Source: Streptomyces endophytica
GTDB lineage: Bacteria > Actinomycetota > Actinomycetes > Streptomycetales > Streptomycetaceae
DNA: 64,000 nucleotides
Reading direction: 5' to 3'
Assembly: GCF_026153355.1 (NCBI RefSeq)
Contig: NZ_CP110636.1
Span: 4,588,001-4,652,000 of the forward strand
The position numbers were made by a program, and so were the translations under genes. Position 1 is the first letter of the stretch; each line of letters starts with the position of its first letter. This document shows, piece by piece, positions 9,798-18,906 of the stretch. The notes beneath the pieces are model-generated. The model had not been told where the DNA came from. It saw only the letters and a list, made by a program, of their open reading frames with translations, and ran no database searches.

Positions 9798-9989
9798 ATG
9801 CGCAAGAAGATCGACTGCCGCGACTACCCGAGCGAGATGAACTGCTCCCTCGTGATCTCCGGCGAGGAGGAGGAAGTGGTGCGCGCGGCCACCGAGCACG
9901 CGATGTCCGTCCACGGCCACACCGACAGCCCCGAGCTGCGGGAGCAGATCCGGGCCTCCCTGAAGAACGAGATGCCGCAGCCCGCCTGA
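9798..9989 (+). CDS. DUF1059 domain-containing small protein
   Basis: 63 residues: MRKKIDCRDYPSEMNCSLVI, then a middle with EEEVVRAATEHAMSVHGHTD and an acidic/amide tail. DUF1059 proteins have two cysteines (here 7 and 16) and a histidine pair in the same spacing and may bind metal. Function is unknown. GGGGAGGAG lies 8 bases upstream of the ATG. Divergent from the methyltransferase. Confidence 0.8.
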   Translation: MRKKIDCRDYPSEMNCSLVISGEEEEVVRAATEHAMSVHGHTDSPELREQIRASLKNEMPQPA

Positions 9990-10028
9990 GCCGCGGCACC
10001 ACCCGGCCGCCGGGGAAAGCCGAGACCT

Positions 10029-10057
10029 GCCGCCGCCCCGCAGGACGGGGCGGCGGC
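10029..10057 (+). terminator. Hairpin terminator after the DUF1059 gene
   Basis: A 12-bp perfect stem (GCCGCCGCCCCG, 10029-10040; complement 10046-10057) with a 5-nt loop, 40 bases past the stop and upstream of the argC promoter. Confidence 0.6.
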
Positions 10058-10107
10058 CGCACGTGCGGCGGGGCGAAGGGGCCCGGCACCAGCGCGGACG
10101 CGGAACG

Positions 10108-10139
10108 GCATTGCATAAAACTGTTGCAGTCCGTATAGT
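10108..10139 (+). promoter_or_regulatory. argC promoter overlapped by an ARG box
   Basis: TTGCAT (10111-10116) and TATAGT (10134-10139) are 17 bases apart and form a near-consensus housekeeping promoter. The segment GCATTGCATAAAACTGTTGC at 10108-10127 contains two TTGCA half sites like the Streptomyces ARG boxes bound by ArgR. Binding would cover the -35 element and spacer, giving arginine repression of argCJBD(R). Confidence 0.65.
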
Positions 10140-10162
10140 CATGCCATCGACGAGGAGGGTCC

Positions 10163-11191
10163 ATGACGGTACGAGCGGCAGTGGCCGGTGCGAGCGGATA
10201 CGCGGGCGGTGAAGTCCTGCGTCTGCTGCTCGCCCACCCCGAGGTGGAGATCGGCGCGCTGACGGCCAACTCGAACGCCGGGCAGCGCCTGGGCGCTCTC
10301 CAGCCCCACCTGTTCCCGCTGGCCGACCGCGTCCTCGCCACGACCACCCCTGAGGTCCTCGCCGGCCACGACGTCGTCTTCCTGGCGCTGCCGCACGGCC
10401 AGTCCGCGGCCGTCGCCGAGCAGCTCGGCCCGGACGTCCTCGTCGTCGACATGGGCGCCGACTTCCGGCTCGCGGACGCCGGCGACTGGCAGAAGTTCTA
10501 CGGCAGCGAGCACGCCGGGACCTGGCCCTACGGCCTCCCCGAGCTGCCGGGTGCCCGCGCCGCGCTCACGGGGTCCAAGCGCATCGCGGTGCCCGGTTGC
10601 TACCCGACGGCCGTCTCGCTGGCCCTCTTCCCGGCATACGCCGCGGGGCTCGCCGAGAACGAGGCCGTGATCGTCGCCGCCTCCGGCACCTCCGGCGCCG
10701 GCAAGGCCCCCAAGCCGCACCTGCTCGGCTCGGAGGTCATGGGCTCCATGTCCCCGTACGGCGTCGGCGGCGGCCACCGGCACACCCCCGAGATGATCCA
10801 GAACCTCAGCGCGGTCGCCGGGGAGCGGGTCTCGGTCTCCTTCACGCCCACCCTCGCGCCCATGCCGCGCGGCATCCTCGCCACGTGCAGCGCGAAGGCC
10901 CGTGACGGGGTCACCGCCGAGACCGTACGGGCCGCGTACGAGAAGGCGCTCGCCGACGAGCCGTTCGTCCACCTGCTGCCCGAGGGCCAGTGGCCGTCGA
11001 CCGGCGCCGTCCACGGTTCCAACGCCGTGCAGATCCAGGTCGCGCACGACGAGGCCGCCGGCCGCATCATCGTGATCAGCGCCCTCGACAACCTCACCAA
11101 GGGCACCGCCGGCGGTGCCGTCCAGTCCATGAACATCGCCCTCGGTCTCGACGAGATCACGGGGCTTTCGACGATCGGAGTCGCGCCGTGA
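10163..11191 (+). CDS. argC: N-acetyl-gamma-glutamyl-phosphate reductase
   Basis: 342 residues; third step of arginine synthesis, NADPH-dependent reduction of N-acetylglutamyl phosphate to the semialdehyde. The Rossmann start AVAGASGYAGGEVLRLL (6-22) and catalytic Cys146 in AVPGCYPTA are present, as are the HRHTPEM region and the late GSNAVQIQV. GAGGAGG at 10152-10158 is the ribosome binding site. First gene of the arg operon; argJ overlaps its stop (GTGA). Regulated by the ARG box in the promoter. Confidence 0.97.
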   Translation: MTVRAAVAGASGYAGGEVLRLLLAHPEVEIGALTANSNAGQRLGALQPHLFPLADRVLATTTPEVLAGHDVVFLALPHGQSAAVAEQLGPDVLVVDMGADFRLADAGDWQKFYGSEHAGTWPYGLPELPGARAALTGSKRIAVPGCYPTAVSLALFPAYAAGLAENEAVIVAASGTSGAGKAPKPHLLGSEVMGSMSPYGVGGGHRHTPEMIQNLSAVAGERVSVSFTPTLAPMPRGILATCSAKARDGVTAETVRAAYEKALADEPFVHLLPEGQWPSTGAVHGSNAVQIQVAHDEAAGRIIVISALDNLTKGTAGGAVQSMNIALGLDEITGLSTIGVAP

Positions 11192-12339
11192 GTGTGACGG
11201 CAGCCAAGGGATTCCAGGCGGCGGGTATCGCCGCCGGGATCAAGGACAGCGGGAACCCGGACCTGGCCCTCGTGGTCAACAACGGGCCCCGCCAGGCCGC
11301 CGCGGGCGTCTTCACCTCCAACCGCGTCAAGGCCGCCCCCGTCCTCTGGTCCGAGCAGGTCCTCAAGGGCGGTACGGTCTCCGCCGTCGTCCTCAACTCC
11401 GGCGGGGCCAACGCCTGTACCGGCCCGAAGGGCTTCCAGGACACCCACGCCACCGCCGAGCAGGTCGCCGAGGTCCTCGGCCTGAACGCGGGCGAGGTGG
11501 CCGTCGCGTCCACCGGGCTGATCGGCGTCCTGCTCCCCATGGACAAGCTGCTCCCGGGCATCGGGACCGCCGCCGCGCAGCTCTCCGAGCACGGCGGCGA
11601 GAAGGCCGCCATCGCCATCAAGACCACCGACACCGTGCACAAGACCGCCGTGTACGAGGGCGACGGCTGGACCGTCGGCGGCATGGCCAAGGGCGCCGGC
11701 ATGCTCGCGCCCGGCCTCGCCACCATGCTCGTCGTGCTCACCACGGACGCCGACCTCGACGCCGACGTCCTGGACCGGGCCCTGCGGAACGCCACCGAGG
11801 TCACCTTCGACCGGGTCGACTCCGACGGCTGCATGTCCACCAACGACACCGTGCTGCTGCTCGCCTCCGGCGCCTCCCGGGTCGCGCCGGAATACCCGGA
11901 GTTCGCGCAGGCCGTACGGACCGTCTGCGACGACCTGGGCCAGCAGCTCATCCGGGACGCCGAGGGCGCCAGCAAGGACATCAAGGTCGAGGTGGTCAAC
12001 GCGGCGAGCGAGGCGGACGCCGTCGAGGTCGGCCGCTCCATCGCCCGCAACAACCTCCTCAAGTGCGCCATCCACGGCGAGGACCCGAACTGGGGCCGGG
12101 TGCTTTCCGCCATCGGCACCACCTCCGCGGCCTTCGAGCCGGACCAGCTGAACGTCGCCATCAACGGCGTCTGGGTCTGCAAGAACGGTTCGGTGGGGGA
12201 GGACCGCGACCAGGTCGACATGCGCTACCGGGAGGTGCGGATCACCGCCGACCTCGCCGCCGGCACCGAGTCCGCGGTCATCTGGACCAACGACCTCACC
12301 GCCGACTACGTCCACGAGAACAGCGCGTACTCGTCATGA
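11188..12339 (+). CDS. argJ: Bifunctional glutamate N-acetyltransferase / amino-acid N-acetyltransferase
   Basis: 383 residues from the GTG at 11188, overlapping argC by 4 bases. ArgJ transfers acetyl from N-acetylornithine to glutamate, making the cyclic arginine pathway, and may also use acetyl-CoA. It self-cleaves before a Thr to give two chains; here that is Thr179 in GMLAPGLATM. Other family marks are the N-terminal GFQAAGIAAGIK, LNSGGANACTG and the C-terminal GEDPNWGR. Bifunctionality is inferred from the family; no separate argA was seen in the window. Confidence 0.95.
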   Translation: MSVTAAKGFQAAGIAAGIKDSGNPDLALVVNNGPRQAAAGVFTSNRVKAAPVLWSEQVLKGGTVSAVVLNSGGANACTGPKGFQDTHATAEQVAEVLGLNAGEVAVASTGLIGVLLPMDKLLPGIGTAAAQLSEHGGEKAAIAIKTTDTVHKTAVYEGDGWTVGGMAKGAGMLAPGLATMLVVLTTDADLDADVLDRALRNATEVTFDRVDSDGCMSTNDTVLLLASGASRVAPEYPEFAQAVRTVCDDLGQQLIRDAEGASKDIKVEVVNAASEADAVEVGRSIARNNLLKCAIHGEDPNWGRVLSAIGTTSAAFEPDQLNVAINGVWVCKNGSVGEDRDQVDMRYREVRITADLAAGTESAVIWTNDLTADYVHENSAYSS

Positions 12340-13253
12340 CCACCACCCGCAAGCACACCGCGCTGCCCAAGGCCCGCACGCTCATCGAGGCGCTGCCCTG
12401 GCTGACCCGCCACCACGGCAAGACCGTCGTCATCAAGTTCGGCGGCAACGCCATGGTCGACGAGGAGCTCAAGCGCGCCTTCGCACAGGACGTGGTCTTC
12501 CTCCGGCACGCCGGCCTGCGCCCGGTCGTCGTACACGGCGGCGGCCCGCAGATCAGCGCCCATCTGGACCTGCTGGGCCTGCCGTCGGAGTTCAAGGGCG
12601 GCCTGCGGGTCACCACGCCCGAGGCCATGAACGTGGTCCGGATGGTGCTGGCCGGCCAGGTCCAGCGCGAGCTGGTCGGACTGCTCAACGAGCACGGCCC
12701 GCTCGCCGTCGGCATGACCGGCGAGGACGCCCATCTGATGACCGCCACCAAGCACTACGCCGACATCGAGGGCGAGCGGGTGGACATCGGCCGGGTCGGC
12801 GAGATCACCGACATCGACCCCGGCGCGGTGCAGGCGCTGCTGGACGACGGCCGGATCCCGGTCATCTCCTCCATCGCCCGCAGCAGCGATGACGGCGACG
12901 CATCCGGCATCTTCAACGTCAACGCCGACACCGCAGCGGCCGCCCTGGCCGCCGCCCTCGGCGCCGAGACGCTGATGGTCCTCACCGACGTCGAGGGCCT
13001 GTACGAGGACTGGCCGCACAGCGACGAGGTGATCTCGCGGCTGACCGCCACCCAGCTGGAGAAGCTGCTGCCCGACCTGGCCAGCGGCATGGTCCCCAAG
13101 ATGCAGGGCTGCCTGTACGCCGTGCGCAACGGCGTGCACACCGCCCGGGTCATCGACGGGCGGGTCCAGCACTCCATCCTGCTGGAGATCTTCACCGACG
13201 AAGGAATCGGCACGATGGTCGTGCCGGACGCGGAAACCGAGGGGGAGTCATGA
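12336..13253 (+). CDS. argB: Acetylglutamate kinase
   Basis: 305 residues starting at an ATGA overlap with argJ. Amino-acid kinase fold: VVIKFGGNAM (ATP-binding lysine), VVVHGGGPQI (acetylglutamate and phosphate loop), FNVNADTAAAALAAALGAE and VLTDVEGLY. The N-terminal extension (TRKHTALPKARTLIEALPWL) resembles the N-helix of hexameric arginine-inhibited enzymes, so feedback inhibition by arginine is likely (inference). Third gene of argCJBD. Confidence 0.97.
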   Translation: MTTTRKHTALPKARTLIEALPWLTRHHGKTVVIKFGGNAMVDEELKRAFAQDVVFLRHAGLRPVVVHGGGPQISAHLDLLGLPSEFKGGLRVTTPEAMNVVRMVLAGQVQRELVGLLNEHGPLAVGMTGEDAHLMTATKHYADIEGERVDIGRVGEITDIDPGAVQALLDDGRIPVISSIARSSDDGDASGIFNVNADTAAAALAAALGAETLMVLTDVEGLYEDWPHSDEVISRLTATQLEKLLPDLASGMVPKMQGCLYAVRNGVHTARVIDGRVQHSILLEIFTDEGIGTMVVPDAETEGES

Positions 13254-14488
13254 GCCAGGAGGCACACGATCAGGGGCCGGTGACCAACGAGGGCCTCACC
13301 CGGCGCTGGCAGGGCGCCATGATGGACAACTTCGGCACCCCGCGCGTCCCCCTCGTCCGCGGTGAGGGCGCCAAGGTGTGGGACGCCGACGGCAAGGAGT
13401 ACCTCGACTTCCTCGGCGGCATCGCGGTCAACGCCCTCGGGCACGCCCACCCCGCCGTGGTCCGCGCGGTCTCCGACCAGGTCGCCACCCTCGGCCACGT
13501 CTCGAACTTCTTCGTCGCCGAGCCCACCGTGGCGCTCGCCGAGCGGCTGCTCGCGCTGGCCGGAGGGCGCCCCGGCCGGGTCTACTTCTCCAACTCCGGC
13601 GCCGAGGCCAACGAAGCCGCCTTCAAGATCGGCCGGCTGACCGGGCGCACCCACATGGTCGCCACCGAAGGCGGCTTCCACGGCCGCACCATGGGCGCCC
13701 TCGCGCTCACCGGCCAGCCCGCCAAGCAGGCCCCGTTCGCCCCGCTCCCCGGCGACGTCAGCTACGTCCCGTACGGGGACGTGGAGGCGCTCCGGGCCGC
13801 CGTCACCACCGACACCGCCCTGGTCGTCCTGGAGCCGATCCAGGGGGAGAACGGCGTGGTCGTGCCGCCGCCCGGCTACCTCCGCGCCGCCCGCGAGATC
13901 ACCGCCGCCACCGGCACCCTGCTCGTCCTGGACGAGATCCAGACCGGCATCGGCCGGACCGGCCACTGGCTGGAGTCCCAGGCGCAGGGCGTCGAGGCGG
14001 ACGTCATCACCCTCGCCAAGGGCCTCGGCGGCGGCCTGCCGATCGGTGCCACCCTTGCCTTCGGCCCCGCCGCCGCCCTGCTCACCCCCGGTTCGCACGG
14101 CTCGACGTTCAGCGGCAACCCGGTCGTCTGCGCCGGCGCCCTCGCCGTCCTCGACACCATCGAGGCGGACGGCGTGCTCGCGAACGTCAAGCGCGTCGGC
14201 GAGCGGCTGCGGGACGGGATCGAGGCGCTGGGCGACCCAATGGTCATCCAGGTCCGCGGCGCGGGCCTGCTCCTCGGTATCGTCTTGGCGGAGCCGCTCG
14301 CACCGCGCGTGCAGCAGGCGGCTCAGGACGCGGGTCTCCTGGTGAACGCGGTCGCGCCGGACGTCATCCGGCTCGCCCCGCCGCTGATCGTCTCCGACGA
14401 CGAGGCGGACACGTTCCTGCGGAGGCTCCCCGCCGTCCTCAACACGGTCCGCCAAGGGGCCGACGGGGAACAACGATCCGGAGACTGA
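13250..14488 (+). CDS. argD: Acetylornithine aminotransferase
   Basis: 412 residues, class III PLP aminotransferase. Key regions are NSGAEANEAAFKIGR, the aromatic TEGGFHGRTMGAL, LDEIQTGIGRTG (PLP-binding Asp) and the Schiff-base Lys257 in ITLAKGLGGG. It converts N-acetylglutamate semialdehyde to N-acetylornithine and may also serve as succinyldiaminopimelate aminotransferase. It overlaps argB by ATGA, and argR begins 8 bases after its stop. Confidence 0.96.
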   Translation: MSQEAHDQGPVTNEGLTRRWQGAMMDNFGTPRVPLVRGEGAKVWDADGKEYLDFLGGIAVNALGHAHPAVVRAVSDQVATLGHVSNFFVAEPTVALAERLLALAGGRPGRVYFSNSGAEANEAAFKIGRLTGRTHMVATEGGFHGRTMGALALTGQPAKQAPFAPLPGDVSYVPYGDVEALRAAVTTDTALVVLEPIQGENGVVVPPPGYLRAAREITAATGTLLVLDEIQTGIGRTGHWLESQAQGVEADVITLAKGLGGGLPIGATLAFGPAAALLTPGSHGSTFSGNPVVCAGALAVLDTIEADGVLANVKRVGERLRDGIEALGDPMVIQVRGAGLLLGIVLAEPLAPRVQQAAQDAGLLVNAVAPDVIRLAPPLIVSDDEADTFLRRLPAVLNTVRQGADGEQRSGD

Positions 14489-14496
14489 CGAGACCG

Positions 14497-15039
14497 ATGA
14501 GCGAGCCGCAGGACAACGAGGTGTACAACGGCGGCCAGGCCGTGCCGCAGACCCGCACCGCCCGCCACCGCCGGATCGTGGACATCCTCAACCGGCTGCC
14601 GGTCCGCTCCCAGAGCCAGCTCGCGAAGCTGCTCGCCGACGACGGCCTGTCCGTCACCCAGGCGACGCTCTCCCGCGACCTGGACGAACTGGGCGCGGTG
14701 AAGATCCGCAACACGGGTGGTGAGCTGATCTACGCGGTGCCCAGCGAGGGCGGCGACCGCAAGCCGCGCGCCCCGCTGGGCGAGTCCGCCAAGGAGGAGC
14801 GGATGCGCCGCCTCTCCGGCGAACTCCTCATCTCCGCCGAGGCGTCCGCCAACCTCGTTGTCCTGCGCACCCCGCCCGGCGCCGCCCAGTTCCTGGCCTC
14901 CGCCATCGACCAGGCCGAGCTGCACGACATCCTCGGCACCATCGCCGGCGACGACACCCTGATGCTCATCAGCCGCGACCCCCTCGGCGGCCAGGCCCTC
15001 GCCGACCACCTGCTCCGCCTGGCCCAGAAGGCCGGCTGA
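14497..15039 (+). CDS. argR: Arginine repressor ArgR
   Basis: 180 residues. The N-terminal winged helix (TARHRRIVDILNRLPVRSQSQLAKLL, then VTQATLSRDLDELGAVKI) binds ARG boxes. The C-terminal domain has ANLVVLRTPPGAAQFLASAID and GTIAGDDTLMLISR, the hexamerisation and arginine-binding motif. As last gene of the argCJBDR unit it should be autoregulated through the argC ARG box, and it should act on argG through the box near 16090. The N-terminal extension of about 20 residues (EPQDNEVYNGGQAVPQT) is longer than in E. coli. Confidence 0.96.
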   Translation: MSEPQDNEVYNGGQAVPQTRTARHRRIVDILNRLPVRSQSQLAKLLADDGLSVTQATLSRDLDELGAVKIRNTGGELIYAVPSEGGDRKPRAPLGESAKEERMRRLSGELLISAEASANLVVLRTPPGAAQFLASAIDQAELHDILGTIAGDDTLMLISRDPLGGQALADHLLRLAQKAG

Positions 15040-15329
15040 TCCGCCGGCCTCACACCGGCGAGAGCACCTAGCAGCCCCTGGCCCGCCCGCCCGACAGCGT
15101 GGCGGTCCCCGGCACGCCGTCGCGGAAGCCGTGGAACGCGTACGACCAGCAGCGGCGCGGGGTCCGCCACCCTCCGGCAGGTGAGGCCGTGGGGCGCCGG
15201 GCTGTACGAGAACGAGCCGGTCCCGGGCTGTTTCCGAACGCCATGACGCCGTGCTCGTCCCGCCCCCACCGCTCCGGCGCGCCGCGCTACGCCACCGGAG
15301 GGTGCCGGGCCCGGCCCGCGGGAACGCAG
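15040..15329. other. Stretch without an assignable gene
   Basis: Between argR and the tRNA-Pro terminator no frame has convincing coding features. A minus-strand reading (HGFRDGVPGTATLSGGRARG before a stop near 15070) looks faintly protein-like but has no start, and no family was recognised. Confidence 0.4.
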
Positions 15330-15363
15330 AAGGACCTGCCGCACCGGAGTGCGGCAGGTCCTT
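15330..15363 (-). terminator. Terminator of tRNA-Pro
   Basis: A 15-bp perfect inverted repeat (AAGGACCTGCCGCAC at 15330-15344, complement 15349-15363) with loop CGGA, 28 bases beyond the tRNA 3' end on the minus strand and ending in the TT of CCTT. Confidence 0.75.
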
Positions 15364-15391
15364 CATCCGGGCCTTCGGGCCCTGTGCACCG

Positions 15392-15465
<74 letters not shown>

Positions 15466-15607
15466 GTGCTGCTGCCGACCGTGGAGTCCCGGCCGGGGCG
15501 TGCAGAAGAAAAATACCCTGTCCCGCGCCGTGAATCCAAAGCGGGGTCCCCAAGGGGTGCTTCCCGGTCTCACGGCGGGGCGGTGGCTTCCGTGCTTCGA
15601 TGGGGTT

Positions 15608-15988
15608 ATGGGTGAAATGTCCGACGGTGCGGGGATCCGGATGCGGCGGGTGTACGAGCCGGTCGAGAAGGCGGACGGGGCGCGGGTGCTGGTGGACCGG
15701 CTGTGGCCGCGCGGGCTGTCCAAGGAGGACGCGCGGCTGACGGAGTGGTGCAAGCAGGTGGCGCCCTCCTCGGAGCTGCGGCGCTGGTACGGACACGAGG
15801 AGGGGCGGTTCGAGCGGTTCGCCGAGCGGTACCGCGCGGAGCTGGCGCAGGAGGAGGCGGCCGGGGAGGCGTTGGAGCGGCTGCGGGAGCTCGCCGGCCA
15901 GGGCCCGCTGACGCTGCTGACGGCGACGAAAGAGGTGCCGCTCAGCCATGTCGCCGTGCTGGCCGAGGTGCTGGAGAAGGGGCTCTGA
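15608..15988 (+). CDS. DUF488 family protein
   Basis: 126 residues. The core VYEPVEKADGARVLVDRLWPRGLSKEDARLTEW and LRRWYGHEEGRFERF is diagnostic of DUF488/YeaO-type proteins, small conserved proteins of unknown activity. The end carries PLTLLTATKEVPLSHVAVL. The ATG at 15608 or the in-frame ATG at 15617 could be the start; neither has a strong Shine-Dalgarno sequence. It lies between argR and argG, but no role in arginine metabolism is known. Confidence 0.8.
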   Translation: MGEMSDGAGIRMRRVYEPVEKADGARVLVDRLWPRGLSKEDARLTEWCKQVAPSSELRRWYGHEEGRFERFAERYRAELAQEEAAGEALERLRELAGQGPLTLLTATKEVPLSHVAVLAEVLEKGL

Positions 15989-16061
15989 GGGGTGCGAGGT
16001 GTGTCGATCCATTCGGCCCGTCGCTGATCCGACGTCGCTGACCTGGGCATTTCCCAGTTCA

Positions 16062-16095
16062 TTGACGAAACATACGGTGGAGTGCATACTTATGC
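16062..16095 (+). promoter_or_regulatory. argG promoter with overlapping ARG box
   Basis: TTGACG (16062-16067) and CATACT (16085-16090) are 17 bases apart. The perfect palindrome GCATACTTATGC (16084-16095) overlaps the -10 element and matches ARG-box half sites. ArgR bound here would occlude RNA polymerase. Confidence 0.65.
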
Positions 16096-16125
16096 CTATC
16101 GAGGAATGCACGTAAGGAGAGACCC

Positions 16126-17322
16126 GTGACCGAGCGCGTCGTACTCGCCTACTCGGGCGGCCTGGACACCTCCGTCTGCATCGGCTGGATCGCCGAGGAG
16201 ACGGGCGCCGAGGTCATCGCCGTCGCCGTGGACGTCGGTCAGGGCGGCGAGGACCTGGACGTCATCCGCAAGCGGGCGCTCTCCTGCGGCGCGGTCGAGG
16301 CCGAGATCGCGGACGCCAGGGAGGAGTTCGCCGACGAGTACTGCCTCCCGGCGATCAAGGCCAACGCGCTGTACATGGACCGGTACCCGCTGGTCTCGGC
16401 GCTCTCCCGGCCGGCGATCGTCCGCCACCTGGTGGCCGCCGCCAAGAAGCACGGCGCCACCACCGTCGCCCACGGCTGCACCGGCAAGGGCAACGACCAG
16501 GTCCGCTTCGAGACCGGCATATCCTCCCTCGCCCCCGACCTGAAGTGCATCGCCCCGGTCCGGGACTACGCCATGACCCGGGACAAGGCGATCGCCTTCT
16601 GCGAGGAGAAGGACCTCCCGATCGCCACCACCAAGAAGTCGCCGTACTCCATCGACCAGAACGTCTTCGGGCGGGCCGTGGAGACCGGCTTCCTGGAGGA
16701 CATCTGGAACGCGCCCATCGAGGACGTCTACGAGTACACCCAGAACCCGGCCACCCCGCGCGAGGCAGACGAGGTCGTCATCACCTTCCACGAGGGCGTG
16801 CCGGTCGCCCTCGACGGCAGGCCGGTCACCGTCCTGCAGGCCATCCAGGAGCTCAACCTGCGGGCCGGCGCCCAGGGCATCGGCCGGATCGACATGGTCG
16901 AGGACCGCCTCGTCGGCATCAAGTCCCGCGAGGTGTACGAGGCGCCCGGCGCGATCGCGCTGATCACCGCCCACCAGGAGCTGGAGAACGTCACCGTCGA
17001 GCGCGAACTCGCCCGCTACAAGCGGCAGGTCGAGCAGCGCTGGGGCGAGCTGGTCTACGACGGCCTGTGGTTCTCGCCGCTGAAGCGGGCGCTGGACGGC
17101 TTCATCGACGAGGCCAACCAGTTCGTGTCCGGTGAGATCCGGATGACGCTGCACGGCGGCCGCGCCGTGGTCACCGGCCGGAAGTCCGGCCAGTCGCTGT
17201 ACGACTTCAACCTGGCGACGTACGACACCGGCGACACCTTCGACCAGTCGCTCTCGAAGGGCTTCATCGAGATCTTCGGCATGTCGAGCAAGCTCGCGGC
17301 ACGGCGTCAACTGCGGGCGTAG
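16126..17322 (+). CDS. argG: Argininosuccinate synthase
   Basis: 398 residues from GTG with AAGGAGA 8 bases upstream. The ATP pyrophosphatase P-loop is AYSGGLDTS (8-16), followed by the citrulline/aspartate-binding HGCTGKGNDQVRFE and SPYSIDQNVFGR. It condenses citrulline and aspartate with ATP. It is transcribed from its own ARG-box promoter, separate from argCJBDR, with argH next downstream. This placement beside argR recalls the arg clusters of some Streptomyces (S. clavuligerus type) rather than those with argG elsewhere. Confidence 0.97.
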   Translation: MTERVVLAYSGGLDTSVCIGWIAEETGAEVIAVAVDVGQGGEDLDVIRKRALSCGAVEAEIADAREEFADEYCLPAIKANALYMDRYPLVSALSRPAIVRHLVAAAKKHGATTVAHGCTGKGNDQVRFETGISSLAPDLKCIAPVRDYAMTRDKAIAFCEEKDLPIATTKKSPYSIDQNVFGRAVETGFLEDIWNAPIEDVYEYTQNPATPREADEVVITFHEGVPVALDGRPVTVLQAIQELNLRAGAQGIGRIDMVEDRLVGIKSREVYEAPGAIALITAHQELENVTVERELARYKRQVEQRWGELVYDGLWFSPLKRALDGFIDEANQFVSGEIRMTLHGGRAVVTGRKSGQSLYDFNLATYDTGDTFDQSLSKGFIEIFGMSSKLAARRQLRA

Positions 17323-17379
17323 CCCGGCGCGACCCGGCCCGAGCCCGGCTCGTTGGCCTGACGACGCTTCGTACGACGG

Positions 17380-17412
17380 CCGCCTCCCCGCCCAGCGGTG
17401 GAAGGCGGCCGC
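17380..17412 (+). terminator. Possible attenuating hairpin between argG and argH
   Basis: GGCCGCCT and its complement AGGCGGCC flank a 17-base loop just before the argH ribosome binding site. It could be a leaky terminator or mRNA-stability element, and the evidence is weak. Confidence 0.35.
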
Positions 17413-17440
17413 ACCATCCCATCCCTTGCGAGGAGCAGCA

Positions 17441-18874
17441 GTGAGCAGCAACAGCGGTGACGTCCGGCTCTGGGGCGGCCGGTTCGCCGACGGTCCCGCC
17501 GAGGCCCTGGCCCAGCTGTCGGCGTCCGTCCACTTCGACTGGCGCCTCGCGCCCTACGACATCGCCGGGTCCCGTGCGCACGCCCGGGTCCTGCACAAGG
17601 CCGGGCTGCTCACCGAGGACGAGCTGGCCCGGATGATCGACGGGCTCGACCGGCTGGAGGCGGACGTCGCCGACGGCTCGTTCACCGGCACCATCGCCGA
17701 CGAGGACGTGCACACCGCCCTGGAGCGCGGGCTGCTGGAGCGGCTCGGCCCGGACCTCGGCGGCAAGCTGCGGGCCGGCCGGTCCCGCAACGACCAGGTC
17801 GCCACCCTCTTCCGGATGTACCTGCGCGACCACGCCCGGATCATCGGCGGGCTGATCGCCGACCTCCAGGAGGCGCTGATCGGCCTGGCCGAGGCCCACC
17901 CGGACGTGGCGATGCCGGGCCGTACGCATCTGCAGCACGCCCAGCCGGTGCTGTTCGCGCACCACGTGCTGGCGCATGTGCAGCCGCTGTCCCGGGACGC
18001 CGAGCGGCTGCGGCAGTGGGACGAGCGGACCGCCGTCTCGCCGTACGGCTCGGGCGCGCTGGCCGGTTCGTCCCTCGGGCTCGACCCGGAGGCGGTGGCC
18101 CAGGACCTCGGCTTCGAGCACGGCAGCGCCGGCAACTCCATCGACGGCACCGCCGCCCGCGACTTCGTCGCCGAATTCGCCTTCATCACCGCGATGATCG
18201 GGGTGAACCTCTCGCGGATCGCGGAGGAGATCATCATCTGGAACACGAAGGAGTTCTCCTTCGTCACCCTCCACGACGCCTTCTCCACCGGCTCGTCGAT
18301 CATGCCGCAGAAGAAGAACCCGGACATCGCGGAGCTGGCGCGCGGCAAGTCGGGCCGCCTCATCGGCAACCTGACCGGCCTGATGGCGACGCTCAAGGCG
18401 CTGCCGCTCGCGTACAACCGCGACCTCCAGGAGGACAAGGAGCCGGTCTTCGACTCCTGCGACCAACTGGAGGTGCTGCTCCCGGCGTTCACCGGCATGA
18501 TGGCCACCCTGACCGTCCACCGCGAGCGGATGGAAGAGCTGGCCCCGGCCGGCTTCTCGCTGGCCACCGACATCGCCGAGTGGCTGGTCAAGCAGGGCGT
18601 GCCGTTCCGGGTGGCGCACGAGGTCGCCGGCGAATGCGTCAAGGAGTGCGAGGCGCACGGCATCGAGCTGGACCAGCTCAGCGACGAGCAGTTCGCCAAG
18701 ATCTCGCCGCACCTGACCCCCGAGGTCCGCGAGGTGCTCAACGTCCCCGGCGCGCTCGCCGCGCGCAGCGGCCGCGGCGGCACCGCGCCCTCGGCGGTGG
18801 CGGTCCAGCTCGCCGAGCTGCGCGCCGACCTGGTGCGGCAGCAGGAGTGGGCGGCGGCCAAGCAGCCGCGGTAG
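17441..18874 (+). CDS. argH: Argininosuccinate lyase
   Basis: 477 residues. The GTG at 17441 has AGGAG at 17431-17435, and starting here puts RLWGGRF at residues 9-15 as in homologues. The aspartase/fumarase superfamily signature GSSIMPQKKNP spans 284-294 with its catalytic Ser, and RAGRSRNDQV and GRTHLQHAQP (His163) are the other conserved blocks. It cleaves argininosuccinate to arginine and fumarate, completing the pathway. A hairpin follows at 18907-18946. Confidence 0.97.
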   Translation: MSSNSGDVRLWGGRFADGPAEALAQLSASVHFDWRLAPYDIAGSRAHARVLHKAGLLTEDELARMIDGLDRLEADVADGSFTGTIADEDVHTALERGLLERLGPDLGGKLRAGRSRNDQVATLFRMYLRDHARIIGGLIADLQEALIGLAEAHPDVAMPGRTHLQHAQPVLFAHHVLAHVQPLSRDAERLRQWDERTAVSPYGSGALAGSSLGLDPEAVAQDLGFEHGSAGNSIDGTAARDFVAEFAFITAMIGVNLSRIAEEIIIWNTKEFSFVTLHDAFSTGSSIMPQKKNPDIAELARGKSGRLIGNLTGLMATLKALPLAYNRDLQEDKEPVFDSCDQLEVLLPAFTGMMATLTVHRERMEELAPAGFSLATDIAEWLVKQGVPFRVAHEVAGECVKECEAHGIELDQLSDEQFAKISPHLTPEVREVLNVPGALAARSGRGGTAPSAVAVQLAELRADLVRQQEWAAAKQPR

Positions 18875-18906
18875 GCGCCGGCGGACCTGTAGTGGCGGCC
18901 CGTACT

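Noticed and set aside
9657..10142. N-terminal extension of the methyltransferase up to 10142
   Set aside because: Runs through the DUF1059 gene and the argC promoter, has no ribosome binding site and no similarity. GTG 9656 with GGGAGG is the better start.
15040..15391. Possible minus-strand gene remnant between argR and tRNA-Pro
   Set aside because: A faint protein-like reading lacks a start, a complete frame and any recognisable family.
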